Positions 11,926-25,300 of a DNA stretch of 46,736 bases are shown piece by piece. The stretch is from Gnetum montanum. Lineage: Eukaryota > Streptophyta > Gnetopsida > Gnetales > Gnetaceae. The notes beneath the pieces were generated by a model. That model saw only the letters and a list, made by a program, of their open reading frames with translations, was not told where the DNA came from and searched no databases. The stretch spans positions 106,060-152,795 of the forward strand of contig MNCI01002118.1 in the NCBI GenBank assembly GCA_015680685.1, written 5' to 3'. The position numbers were made by a program, and so were the translations under genes. The first letter of the stretch is position 1, and each line of letters begins with the position of its first letter.

Positions 11926-14343
11926 AAAGTGCATTGGGATCTGGTAGGTTTTGACCTCTTCCATGTTATCAAAGAGGCTACGCTTACTGGTTCTTTGGGA
12001 CCAATCTTAAACCAAGGGATTATTCGTCTTCTCCCTAAATCGTGAGATCCTACTTGTATCTCCAATTGGCGACCTATCACCTTACTTAATGTGGTTTACA
12101 AAATTTGGGCTAAATGTTTGGCTTTGCAATTAAAGAAAATCCTTGCCCTTATTATTTTCCCCCAGCAAACTGGCTTTGTTCCAGGAAAATACATATTAAA
12201 TAACGTGGTGGCTACTTGGGAAGGTCTTAAGTGGGCTGAGGATGAGAGTCAGGATATCCTCCTAATGAAGCTTGACTACACTAAAGCCTATGATAACATT
12301 AAGTGGGACTTCATTATCCAAACCATGGCTAAATTGGGTTTTGGCCCCAAGTTCATTCATATAGTAGAATGCTTATTCTCAGATGCTACTGCGCGAATCG
12401 TGACTACCTTCGGCATCACTTCTCCCTTTTCTATTCATAGGTCTGTTAGGCAAGGTTGCCCTCTTGCTCCTTACCTCTTCATCATTGCTGCTGATTTTCT
12501 CTGTCATCAAATCAGCTTGGATATTCAAAACAATGTTTTATTTGGGGTTCATCTATCTTCTCCTCAACATCAGCTCCTCAACATGCATTTCGCTGATGAC
12601 TCTTTTTTCCTTATTCAAAACAATGCTGATAATGTGCAGTGTCTCTTGTCTCGAGTAGAGCAATATTGCTCCCTCTCTGGATCTATTATAAATTGGCGTA
12701 AATCTTCTGTTTATAGCTTCACCAATAACTACAGTCATTTGCCCAATTATAGTTGGAAGCGTACTCAAGATCATGAGATCATTAAGCTCTTGGGAATCCC
12801 CTTTCGCTTTAGAGGCCCAACGTCCGAGCTCTGGGACCAAGTACTTTCTCGAATTCAAAGAAAAATTGAAAAATGGAAAACCAAACCCCTCACCCTCGCC
12901 GGTAAGTATCTAATCTGTAAGTCTATTTGTGCCTCTACCCATGTTTATTATTCGTCATGTTGGGCCCCTTCCCATGCTTCTTATCAAAAGCTTGAACGTT
13001 TATTTCGAGACTTCATGTGGTCGTCTAAGGACTCCCAAAAAGGCTTTCATCGTGTAGCCTGGAATATAGTAACTCTTCCTAAGAACAAAGGCGGATTGGG
13101 CCTTTTGAACTCCTTTAAGCAAGGTCTCACCCTTGTCGCTAAGTGGTTGGTTCAACACCTGGATGCCCCCAATATTATTGGGAATCTTCTTCAGTTAAGG
13201 TTTCGACAAGCATTCCCTAAGAATAGGTCTATCTGGAAGGGTATCCACCCTGTTAATTGAATCCTTTCTTCTCATGACATTATCATTCCTGGAACACATG
13301 TTTTCAAAAGCATTTGGAAGGCTTGGCAGGTCTTACATTCTCATGTGAATTGGAATAATATTCATATCAATCTTACTCTTCTTTCTAAGATTTGCCCTTG
13401 GTGGCTGCCCCTATGTCCTGCTCCTCTAGCCACCTCAAATGCCAGGACAACCACCATCTGGTTTCAAAAAGGAGTTATTTCCCTTAGATGTCTTCGTCTC
13501 ACCAATCAGTGGATTACTTGGGATATGTTTGAAAACTTATATGGGGCTTCCAGAACTATGCACCATTGCCTTGATAGACTTTATCACTTCATTCATCAGT
13601 ATTTGCATTTGGATGCTTCGGTTCCAAGTCTCTTCCATGGTCTTCAGTGGACTAATGGATCGAACCTTCTACCCTATAAACCACATGTGCCCTTTCAGTT
13701 GTTGCATGATTCCTCTATGATTGTTAATTGCTACAATCGATCATGGCACAAAGAAGAGTCTGAACAGTTTTGGCTCTCTCTCTTTTCACGAGTTTGGAGC
13801 ATTTTGACTCTTCCAAAAATTAAACAATTTCTTTGGTGCCTCCTGCATCAAGGCTTGCCTATCGGCAAACATCGTGAATACCTTGGAATTCCAAACCCTA
13901 ATTGCCCTCTCTGTGGAAGTCCTGATGGTTTTGTTCATGTTTTTTGGCATTGCCCTTTCGCTCAATCTTCATGGGAATGGGTTTCTAAAGTTTTTCCTTT
14001 GTGCAAGTTTTCCCATGAGGATATCTTGTTCGGCTTTCTCGCCACCCCCTCTACTGACCTTCAATTTCTTTGGAAAGTTATTAGGCCCCTCGTTCTTTAC
14101 TATATATGGAAACGCAAATGCATTGCTCTTTTCCAGAACACTAATTCGTCCAACTCTAACCATTTAACTATTATGGAAAAATCTCAAATTCTTCGCCTTG
14201 TGCATTTCCAAATTTTATCTCATACTTCTAAGTTAAAGTTGGATACTAATCAATTGTTTTATTGTTTGCAGCCTTGGAACAGATACACCAACTTGTGCAC
14301 TCTTCCCAATCTCGATCTACTACATCGGAGTGTGTTATCATAA
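11926..14343 (+). pseudogene. L1-type LINE ORF2 fragment: reverse transcriptase and zf-RVT, two in-frame stops
   Basis: One continuous frame of about 805 codons runs from near 11926 to TAA 14341-14343, interrupted only by TGA at 12043-12045 and TGA at 13258-13260. The order is that of plant L1 ORF2: NWRPITLLN (RT start), QQTGFVPGK, MKLDYTKAYD (catalytic Asp), SVRQGCPLAPYLF, MHFADDSFFL (intact F-A-D-D), KLLGIPF, a Trp-rich thumb and connection, then a zf-RVT domain at about 13770-13990 with CPLCG followed by H and C ligands in FVHVFWHCPFA. The endonuclease and ORF1 are missing, so it is 5' truncated. The enzyme would copy LINE RNA at a nicked target. Few lesions and intact catalytic residues suggest a younger insertion than the neighbours. 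It lies just downstream of GPAA1, in opposite orientation. Confidence 0.92.
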
Positions 14344-15433
14344 TTTTGAGCATTTTTAGCTCTTTGTTGTTCTCCTAGTCTTATTAACTCGCAGTTCTTA
14401 TTGATTTCCAACATAAGGTTGCTCTTTGAAATGTACTCCCACACCCTGTGAAGGATTTTGTATCAAGATGTTTTCCTTCAACATCCGCATTTGTCATTGT
14501 TCTTCTCTCTATTTAACCATCAATATGTTCAGATGTTGATCATGTACTTAATCTCATTTAATTAATATAATTCTCTTTTTGCGGTCCAACACCCCCCCAA
14601 ACAGAGTATTAAAAACAACAAAAGAAAACATACCTGTTTACAGTTTATAAATCAATGATTAAAACCTCCAGCAAATGCTAACAAATTATTTTGGGCATTT
14701 TTCGATTTGATTTGGATGACATGCACTAGGATTAGAGGTTAAAATTTGATACCGAACAATAGATTTCAGGTGGCTCTTTCGAAATATGCAAAATTAGAAG
14801 CCAGGTCGAGTGTGGGACGGTTCGAAACCGTAAGGATGATTTATTTTCAAGATTCGCGATACGGGTAGCAAACCCTCTCTAATATTTACTGGTTGATAAC
14901 TGAAATTCCAGAGAAATCTGTTAAATATTCCAAATCCCAATTTGTTTCATAGTAAAATCTTTTTACACGTTCAGAAAAAGTTCATTGAAGTTATTCATTC
15001 TAAAATTGCAGAAAAATCGTTTAGGCAATATATTGTTTTCTGTTCTTAATATGCGACAAAGTTACCTGGACCACACTAGCCGGTAGACCTTAAACTGCAA
15101 CCATGAGAAATCTTCTTTCAAATTTCTAGGGAGGACCAAATACATTTATCATGAATTAAGTCAGAAAGGAAATCATTAATAAAATTTTATTTTTACCTCT
15201 AGGAAAAAAGCCAAATAGTTTTAGTATATTTGAAGTCACCGATATTGCTTTCTTCGTAAACCATGCTTTCTTTGTAAACATTGAGTTGCTTAACATTAAT
15301 TTCCCTCGTCAAAAGCCTGCCTTGATGGATTGTGATGTAATCCAGAAATCAGAAAAGGATGAATGATGTCCAAATTGCAAAAATAAGGCCTTGAATAATG
15401 GAATTTCAACATCTGTGACATCTTACCCCAACT
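14344..15433. other. LINE 3' end, then GPAA1 3' flank
   Basis: About 14344-14600 looks like the 3' untranslated end of the L1 element, ending near TTTAATTAATATAAT, a motif also seen at the end of the LINE fragment near 32700. The remainder up to 15433 should contain the GPAA1 3' UTR and terminator on the minus strand. No other gene is seen. Confidence 0.5.
15186..15191 (-). promoter_or_regulatory. Possible polyadenylation signal of GPAA1
   Basis: AATAAA on the minus strand, about 245 bases past the GPAA1 stop codon. The position is plausible for a plant near-upstream element, but such hexamers are frequent in AT-rich DNA. Confidence 0.35.
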
Positions 15434-16394
15434 TCAGACACAAAGTACAACATAGAAACATAGGACCCAACACGGAAGATGGACAAGAAATAAGTAGAGG
15501 TAAGTTGCACTACCCCAAAGCCATAAAGATTCTGACCAAATCCAGAATTCACCGAGACTTGCTTTGGAAAACTGGTCAAAGCTTCCTCTAAACAAAGCCA
15601 CCATAAATGGAGGAAAAGCTAGAGTGATTAAGGATATTTGCAAAACCAATACTACCATTTTCCTTGCAAAACCTAACTTCATGATATATTTTGAAGGATA
15701 AGCAATAAGACACATAGGTACAAGCAGAGTAGATCCTACTAATGCTGCTGCATAATTCACAATGGACATTATCCCCAAGCCAATTGTTGTAGCTCCAAGA
15801 GTAATTGCCTTCAACGCCATCCAACCTTCTGTTTGGGCCCCATCATTTGATTCCTGATTACTGAAGATAAAATGTGAAAAACCTAGAATACGATGCCCTA
15901 AAATTACGATTATGAAGGACAAGGTACCCCAGATCAGTAACTTAAACTCTGAGGACTCTAATGACACAAAAGAAATGAAAGATGGCAGCATGGCCACTGT
16001 TAATGCCCATAGGTACACGAAAACAACAATTTTTGCAGCATCAAACCATTTCCATGCTTGAGGACCGAGGCCCAGCTTAATTTGATCTGCATTTTCAAAT
16101 GACGAAGAAACTTTTGTGCTTTCTGTTGATTCACTTTCATGAGAAACCTCAGAAATATCATTTTCTCGAACACTCGACCCATCGCTGGATTTACCAGATG
16201 TATTAACATTTGTAGATTTATAAGAAGATAATCCTGCAGATAGAGTGATAAGAGAAGCAACAAGAAGCCCAAAGGGTATCATGTAAACACCAACTGATAT
16301 AAATCTCCCGGGAGATGTCAAGAAATATAGAAAGAATGACTGATGGAATTTCTCAAGCAAGTTATTGATTGAACGCACAGTACCTTCAATTAAT
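15434..16394 (-). CDS. GPAA1: GPAA1 coding exon 6 (membrane domain and stop)
   Basis: 961 nt after a GTGCAG acceptor; TGA at 15436-15434. It encodes LIEGTVRSINNLLEKFHQSF, then the membrane segments, a Ser/Glu-rich loop (about residues 486-540) between the second and third of them, and the conserved HLPCWVLC close to the C-terminus. Confidence 0.97.
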
Positions 16395-19300
16395 CTGCAC
16401 AAACGTAACAATCATTCACAACAGATTAATCTCACGTGACAAGTATGATAGCATACACAATTAGTCATGAGTAATGCATCTCTTCTAAATCATCATTCTG
16501 AAATACAAAGAAACGCATATCCTTAGACGCATGTTATACCTCTTATAAACTTATGAAAAGACGACAAATTGCTACAGCTCACGAAACTGGTTCTACGGCC
16601 TATTTAACAGATGTATCACCAAGTACTTACACAGAACCATAGACCATTTCTATAGAATCTCATTTAGAAAAAAAAAATCATGTTCCTAAAACATACACAC
16701 AGTACATTCAAATAACAGGAACCATAATGGATAAAATGTTAAAAACAAGAACATTGTAAAAAAGAGCCAACTACATATTCATACTTCACCTGCCCTGCTT
16801 CAACAAAAATGTTGTAAGAGACTTTTCATTTGCAAGAGAAGATTGAGAAGAAAATTCAAGTGTTATTGCATCGACTTGGTAATCACGAAATGCACCATGT
16901 GCACCCGTAGGAATTCCCAAGGCCTGACAAAAAAACAAAAATGAATTTAGGAAAGAAAGAAACTAGGTTACAAATACAATAACAAGTGAAAATGCTACCT
17001 GACGATAGATAGAGCTTGCAAGTACAGCAGCACCATGTACATATTCCTTGGTTGGAAGACCAAATTTCCAATCCGGATTCAGTTTAAAGCTGACTGTTCC
17101 TAACCATTCAAGAATACTACCCAAGACATTAAGCCATTTCAACCTAAGAATTGAAAATACTAGCTCCACATTTGTCTGTATCCCTTGCCTGTGGACTGCC
17201 AAAAAGTTAACAACATTAATTAGATCTAAGTTGGGCATCTGCCCATTTATTGCCTCTGCATAAACATTGACCTTATCCTTCTCGGTTTTCAATTGATTCT
17301 CTTGGAATTGAATGACTAAAGCAGCAGCAATGGTTCCAGCACGTTGAAACTTGAAAGGGTCGTCACAATTAGGATATGCATAACAGGAAGCTTTTAGAAA
17401 ATGCTCATTTAAGGATTCTTCAGATCTTAGTGAAGAACAGATGTGAGAGATAGGTTGATGGTAGTCTCTTAACCATGCTGCCACAGCACCATAAGCACCA
17501 TGCTTGGAGTCCGCAGCCAACCAGACAACATCTTTAGCCAGCCATACAGTTTGACTAAAGAGACTGAATAGAGAATAGCCTACTCCTAATGACAAGGTGT
17601 CTTTCAATGTTAGACTGTCTGAGCGAAAGGGGGTGACAAGAACAATAGCTTCTTTACCATCGCTGCGTGGTGCTCTCACTACTCCAACAACATTGATTCC
17701 AGAAGTAGAATTGTTCCTCACTAGCTTTTGAATGCTACCAGACTGTTGTTCCTGAGGATCTATGAAAAAACGGGTTGGATTGAATGTTCTATCTGGAACA
17801 CCAAAGCTGTGAAAGTACGCATCGCCACCAGTATCAGAGATCCGTTGAAACAACAAATTATGAACGACCCTGTCAATAAAAAACTTATTAATATGTTTGA
17901 ATACCGCTGCATTTAGAATAAACACGTGAAAACCATTGTACAGAGACACAACAATTGAAAAATGAAAAAAAAAAACAAAAAACAAAAAGAAAGGACAACA
18001 AAGAGTGTGGACCATGGTAAGGATATCACCCAACCCTTGTGTGATCCTCAATGTATTTTGTGTGTGTGTCTTGTTTATCTGTCTTCTTGTGTTGGCCTTG
18101 TTGGTGATGATTCCAGGGTGTTTTGNGTCTTCTTGTGTTGGCCTTGTTGGTGATGATTCCAGGGTGTTTTGGCATATTTGGGGATGTTTGAAGCCTATTT
18201 TGATGAGTTCAAGGGGTTTTGGGGTCAATGGAGACTTGTTTGGAGCTATCTGGATGTTTTAGTCCTCAAAATAAGCACCTTTATTTTTGGCGCTACCAGG
18301 ATAGACGTCTCCTTTGCAAGAAAGACGTCTATACTAGATGCAAAACGTCTCCTACAACTCATCTGCACTTGGGCAAGACATCTCCTCTGACCACAAGATG
18401 TCTACTCTAGTGAATAATGGATATTAATTTGTAATTTGAATGCTATGAAGATGAAAGGTCACACCAAAAGCTATAAATAAGTGTCCAAGGCATGAGTTTG
18501 GGCAAGAGAGTTAAGTGAGAGATTTGAAAGATCTCTTGAGAGCTTGTGTAAGAGAGTTTGAGTGCAAAGGAGAGTTTGTGCTACGACATTGTGTCTATTT
18601 GAGTGAGAGAAAAGGGAGAGCACTTGAGAGAGGTTGAGAGAATCTCTTATAAGTGTCTTCTTGAGCTTATGCTCCAAGTGTGAGCAATTGAGGATTGAGA
18701 GGGGACGTGTATGACCTCTAAGATCCTTGGGAGAAGCGTCAATTGAACTTGGCTCCTCAATCTTGATGTATTTCGCAACATTTTAAGAGTTGTCTTAATA
18801 AAAGTGAGAATTTTCTCCATTCCTTTGTGTTGTTCCTGTTTGTTAAGCTTAATTTGTTTAGAAAATTTGTGGAATGAGCCCTTTTGGGGCCTACTGAGGT
18901 AAGCTCCACACCAGACCAAATATACAAGATCTACCAATCTTGTTGCTTGTAGGAAAGAAAACAGTGAGCATGGCAAAACTTAAGCATTTTGGTACATATT
19001 ATGCAAAGTTGGGACTAAAGGAGGCTGAGAAGTCTACATACAAGTTCAAAAAGGCTAGGGAAAAGAAAGCAAAGACATTGATCATATCAGATGTATCAAG
19101 TCAAAAGACCAAACATATTGGTTAAAAACAAAGATATCTGAAAATATGGAGACCTATATTCAGATCCTACTTAAAGAAGAATTTCTAGGGGATGACATAC
19201 ATTGCAAATGACCAAATTTGAGAATGCCAAGCTACAACTCTGGTTTTGAAGGAAGGAAACATTAATAACAATAAAGAATGGTAAGGGGATCTATACGGCA

Positions 19301-22300
19301 TTCCTCTAGAGGTCTAGAAATATCTAAGAGGCAAAAGAATTACTTGGTTGACAAATTTATTAAACATGATTTTCTAGGAATGAAAATTGTCAGATGATTA
19401 AAGGAGAAGCACTCTAGTTCCTATGTAAGAGAAAGAATGGCAACATTTAAAACTATTAAAACTACAGCAGTATTAAGCTTATGAGTGATACCAAAAAGTA
19501 ATGGAAACAAGTACTAGAACATGCGAGACAAAAACCAGCAATATCTGCAAATTAGTTTGGAAGACATATTCTTGCTACAATAATTAATGGAGAAATTTAG
19601 ATTTAAAAGGAAGAATTTCAAGTTCCAAAATCCATCCCTTACCTCTCCCTAAGGGAAAAAAGTAAAAGGTAGAAATTGCATTTCCTTTTCCTGGAGAAGG
19701 CTTATGATAGAGTTCTTAGAGAGATTCTTTGGTGGACCTTACTCAATGTCCCAATAATGGTCTGCTCTAAATCCATATATGTTGCAATCATTATGGATAA
19801 GCTCACAAAAAGAGATATAGTTGATATCCTTGGGTGCATCTTTTTGCAGTTGATATTGTATTTATGGATAAATCTAACAAAACCCTCAGAGTGAAAGTGG
19901 AGACTTGAGAATAACTATAGAATCAAAAGAAGGATTAAGAAAAACAGAATATGTAAAGTATAATTTTAGCAAAATAGCAAGTAATAAAGCTATAACAAAG
20001 GAAATCCAATACCAAGATTTAGACTAATTAAATGCTTCCAATACTTTGGATTGTTCATACAAATGGATAGTACGATTAACAATGATGTGACAAACTGAAG
20101 TGAAGTAGGATGGATAAAATAGAGACAAGCCAATGATGTGCTTTGTAATAAAAGAATTATCATAAAATTAAAAGAAAATTCTACAAAACCATCAACACAC
20201 AAATGATTCTTTATGATGCAAAACATTGGCTACTCCAACAATACTAGGAACAGTGAGATAATGTGGTGGAGATGAGAATGTTAAGATGGATGTGTTAAGG
20301 AATATACCAAACTTATCATTTTTGTTTCTTTGTTTCTCACCATATGTTAATGTATTGTTTGTTATCACCATAACCGTGGCCACCAGTATCATGGTGTATC
20401 TAATTTGCAATGTAAACTTAAAAATTCATTATGTAGAATAATTTCACTCTATATTTATTATTATTATTATTTTGGAAAAAACGTCAGGTAAAATTAATTA
20501 GTAAAAGGCATATGTACAATCATGACCTAGAACCAAAAACAGGGGATGTAACTCCCCTAGGTGGAGGAAACCCCAAGCTTCCGAAACCAGGGACCATGCA
20601 TAAGTGCCACCAAGCATTATTGCAAACAAGACAAAACAAAATGGGCCCCTACCAAGAACCCCACCAGCCCACATCCAACACAACCTAAAACAAAGAAACA
20701 ACCCCATAGAGGCTCATAGCAGCTAACAGCTAAAACAGAACATCAAAACAAAGCCCCAAGATCCAGAGCAACCAAGACCCGTTCCCACCCTAAATGTGAC
20801 AGTGGAAAACAAGACCACCCCTACTCATGATGGGGTGGGCCAAAGCACTGACAAGTGGGCAGCATTGTGGAGTGCACCCTATCCAGAATCTCCTGTTGCT
20901 ACACAGAGACCATAAAGTTTGCCACCTCTTGGAATGAGAGGAAATCCTCCTCCATCCTCTATCTCTCCATGTCAAGCTTCTTCTTGATCTTATCTGGGTG
21001 AAACCCCACAATAACAAACTGGATGTAACAGCAAAGATTACCCAAAGAAGCTTTGCTATTAATCCGCATAATCTTGTAGGGGTAGCACCCTGCTTGAAGC
21101 CAACCCCTGGCTTCCAACTCCTAGGCTTGATCAAGCCTGGCCCTCATTTGTTGATGATCCCTCAAGGCCCTAACATGCAAAGCCTTGTCTTGAGCTTTGT
21201 GCCATTCCCAGTCCGCCTCCTCTTGGAGAATCTAGGCCCTGATCTCATGTTAGAGCTCCTCTTCCTTTCCTTGCCAAAGAGCTACCTCCTTACACTCAAG
21301 CTGATGCTGCAACTCATCAATCTCCTTGTGGAACCGCAACCACTCAGCCTGGACCCTCTCCCACACATCAAGACCCTACTAAACAATAATCACTTCCCAC
21401 TAGATCCTCTTTTCTTCGCGAACTCAAGTCTTTGTCTCTTCCTACACCTAGCACAGGCAGTCTTCATCCAACATCACGCTCCACTCAACCTTAACGTCCA
21501 CAGTGACCGCACCCTTTAAAGACTCCCCCACAATCCCAATTATTGGCGTAGGGGATGCCAAAGCAGCTACCCCCAACCGCCTCCTAAAATAAACCCACAT
21601 GAAAGGTATAGGACAAACCAGTAAAACCAATGGCTGAGCAGCCTTCCAAAGTGCTAGAGTGAGGCCTAAATATCTCTCCCTTCATTCCCAGTGAAGCGAT
21701 GCCAAAAAGAATTTGTGCAAGTTAATTGGCCGAACATCCCTCATATAGTTCAAGAAGGCAAAATGTGCCCCTTGCAACTTCCAAGCATTTCTAGACTACA
21801 TGAAGAACCAATCCACCAATTCAGCCACCTACTACTAAAGAGGAGGCAGCATAGCCCATGGCACCTGCCCACTAGCCATCCTAGGAACCAAGCCCAAGAA
21901 AAAGCCCTTGGTGTCCTGCAAACCCCTCCTCGTGGGCAAAATCACTCTATATTTATTAATAATTGCTTAACTATTCAATTTCTGGCAATTGCATGTCATT
22001 TTATTTCCTTCATGATGTTTCACACAATTTATATATAAACTCGAAGCAAGAGTTAACACTCAAAGCCCCTAACAAATTGGCCAAAAAATGCAAGGGTAGA
22101 TTCGATAAGAATGGGTTGTTGTTGAGTAAACCATTTAGTCTTGAAAGGGACTAAATAGTGTCCTTTGGACAGTTTCGTATGTCCAAAGAAAGATGTCTAT
22201 GGTTTTGACAATTTGTAATAACTTTGGACCGGATCATCTAAACATGAATAAGACACAAGTAACCCCTCCATGTCAACAAAGACATTGCATTCAACATTGG

Positions 22301-25300
22301 AAGTTCCAACATGGATAACTTGTTGCCCAAACAAGATGAGAGTGGGAATAGTAAAAGTAGAAGATAATCTAAAACAGAAATGAGATCCTATCATTACATA
22401 AGCAGAACCTACTTCCATGGAAATTGGAATATAAACTAACAATAAGTTCATAATATATTTGCATCATTTAGAGACATAGTAATGTCTAGCAAAGTTATTA
22501 TACAAGCATATGAGTCTGGATGGCCTTTTGCCTATGAGATTACAACCTACTTAAACCTTTTCAATCTTATGTCTAGTAGAGTTACAAAGTATGGCCTCTG
22601 TAAGATGTTGTTAAAATGGGGGTTAATAACAATGGAGACTTCTACAAAGTAAATATAATTATAACCCACAGATTGTCATTTTCTAATATCATTCCTATTA
22701 AAGAAATTTACGTAAACTAGCCTTAACCCTTGACCTAAAATTTCTCGATCTATCTCCAAGATCTTAAAGCTTTTAGAAGATAAATTAAACTTAAACTTCT
22801 CAATCAAGTAGAGATTTGAGACACTTAGTTTAGAAAGCACAAGAGTTTTGAAGCAATCTACTTTAGCTACAAATTCAGACATTTTCTAGAAATAAGGAAT
22901 AGTCAATGTACCAAGGAGCTCCATGTTGAAGTTCTTTGACATACTTCTTCACAGCAATGAGGGAAATCTCTCTGCCCTACACACCTGTCCATTAGCTTCA
23001 CATGGGTCTTACACCTCTCAACCTCCAAGGAAGACAGTACCAAAGAAAATCACACCAGCTCTTATGCACACTAGTTCTCTTCCCCACACAAAGAATACAA
23101 GAATATGAAAACTAAAGGAAATATCTTCGATACTAACTCTTAAATGCACTCTCAATTTTATGAGAGAGAACTCAAAAGCAAGCACAACTGAGATAACACT
23201 TACGCACAAAATCAAAAAAGCTTTATTGAGGTAGGAAGACCCAACATGCAAGAAGCATGCATCAAGAAGACCAAACACAATTTGCATTTAAATGTTCAAG
23301 GGATCTTGAAGGAGGTCTATAAGAAGAGTTCTACTACTAGACCATGACGATTCTTATTTGGAATTGTAGAGGCCAGGGTAACTCTACAAAAAAACATACC
23401 CTAAAGGTTCTAGTTAAACAAGGGAGCTATGATATTGTTTGTTTGCAAGAGACTAAGTTGCAAACCCAACAAGGAGGGTTTTACATTGGGAAGGATGGCA
23501 ATCATTTTTTGCTAACTCTAGAGGTTTGGCTAGGGGTTTGGCTACCCTCACAAGGATGCTTGCTACACAATTCTACAACTCTACCTGGAGCCTAATGCTA
23601 TTTCTACCTTCTCTAAAGCTATGGTTGACTAATTTTTATGGTCCCCAAAACTAGATGGACCCTTTGCAAAAGCTCCACTAGGTTGCAACCAAGATCCCAA
23701 AGTGTGATGTCTAGATCATTGTTAGAGACTTCAACCAAAGGTTACACCTTTGGGAAAAGTCTAAGGAAGAAGTTACAAATCTGCAGGGAAGCATGAAATG
23801 CATTCAATTCCTTAATGAATTTCATCTGATAGATCTGGACATTCAAGGCTACCATTTTACTTGGAGTAAACTAGAGAAAAGGAGCTGACTGAGTTTTATC
23901 TAGACCATCTATGGGTAAGTTCTTATCTTTTGCTAAGCTCATTTTTTACCCTCATCGCCCTTGACCAGAAAGTTTCTGATCATAAGCCACTTTTGTTAGA
24001 GATGAAAGATTCATCTCACACTAGGAACATCATGCATTCCTTTCATTTTGGATGATTTTGGCTAAATAAATCTTGGTTTAAGAAGCTTGTAACTGAAATA
24101 TGAACCCATCACCTTCACAATCAAGGTCCAATAGATTTTTTGAAATAGGCATTGCCTCGTGTAAAACAAGAGCTACAGATCCACCCAAAGTAGGACAAAT
24201 ACTCTTTCAAATACCAGAAGGGAGAAGTGCTTCAGCGACTCCAAGAGATTCAAGCTCTTCAAGAACAAGGGCATGATTTGCTAGAAGAAGAGTTAAAGGC
24301 TCTTGGAGAGCTACAGAGGAAGCCTATTGGAAGGAGAGATCTAGAGAAAGATGGTGATAGGAACACTAAGTTTAACTTTGCTGTTGCAACAGCCTCCAAG
24401 AATGCAAGAACTATTCATACAATAAAGGTGGAGAACAAGCTCACTACTAATCTAGACAAAATTGCTCATGCAATGGAAACTTAGTAGGGAAACATTTGGA
24501 CTAAGGGAGCTTTCTCAGCCATCTCAATTCCTATTCAGAAAATTCTTAATCAACAAGATAATAAAAAATTGTTGACTTCCATCTCAAAGTAGGAGATAAC
24601 AAAAGCCATTTTTACCATGAAGAAGGGTAGGGCCCCAAAACCAAATGAATGGCCTATTGAGTTTTTTAGGGAATTTTTTTGATATTATGACTAACTTGTT
24701 GAAATCCTTCAATTTAATGCTTCACAAGGGAAAAGTTTGAAAGGAAATGAATTATTCAAGAATTGTCTTAATCTGCAAAATCAAGGATCCCTCTCAATCG
24801 TCAAGATACTGATCCATCAGGGTTTGTAATACCTTGCTCTGAGCCTTCTCTAAGGTGCTAGTTTGCTGTCTTAGCCCCTCATCCCTTGCTTGCTGGGACA
24901 ACATGTTAATTTTGTTAAAGGCATGTACAATCAAGGACTTGTGCACTCTACAAAAAACACTAAATTCCTAAGGATGCTTCTCAAGTTGAACGTTGCCAAG
25001 GCTTATGATACAATGAGTTGGTCTACCTTTCAAGAAATTATGCTTAAAAAGGGTTTTGATCATAAACTTGTAGATCTATGTCTCCATATGCAATAGTCAA
25101 GGGGCTACTCTTTTGAAATCAATGGTCAACACAGGGGTTTTCCTCCCCCCCTAGCAAGGTCACCCTCCTTGCCTTTTTTATTTTTTTGGCAATGGACTCT
25201 ATGAATGCTTATGGTAGGTATGAAGATGTTAGGGGACTTCAAGTTCAAGAAATCACCCACATTGCCAATCACTACGCAGATGATACAATTGTTACAACAA

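Noticed and set aside
12553-12858. Minus-strand frame inside the L1 element
   Set aside because: Shadow of the reverse-transcriptase frame; no domain.
17872-18228. N-terminal extension of the GPAA1 exon 4 frame
   Set aside because: The frame stays open into the intron by chance and crosses the duplicated N-flanked repeat. The TTGACAG acceptor at 17870 and phase match to exon 3 define the real exon border.
20998-21519. 173-codon plus-strand frame
   Set aside because: Antisense to the coiled-coil frame of the minus-strand insertion; Leu/Pro-rich composition mirrors the sense codons.
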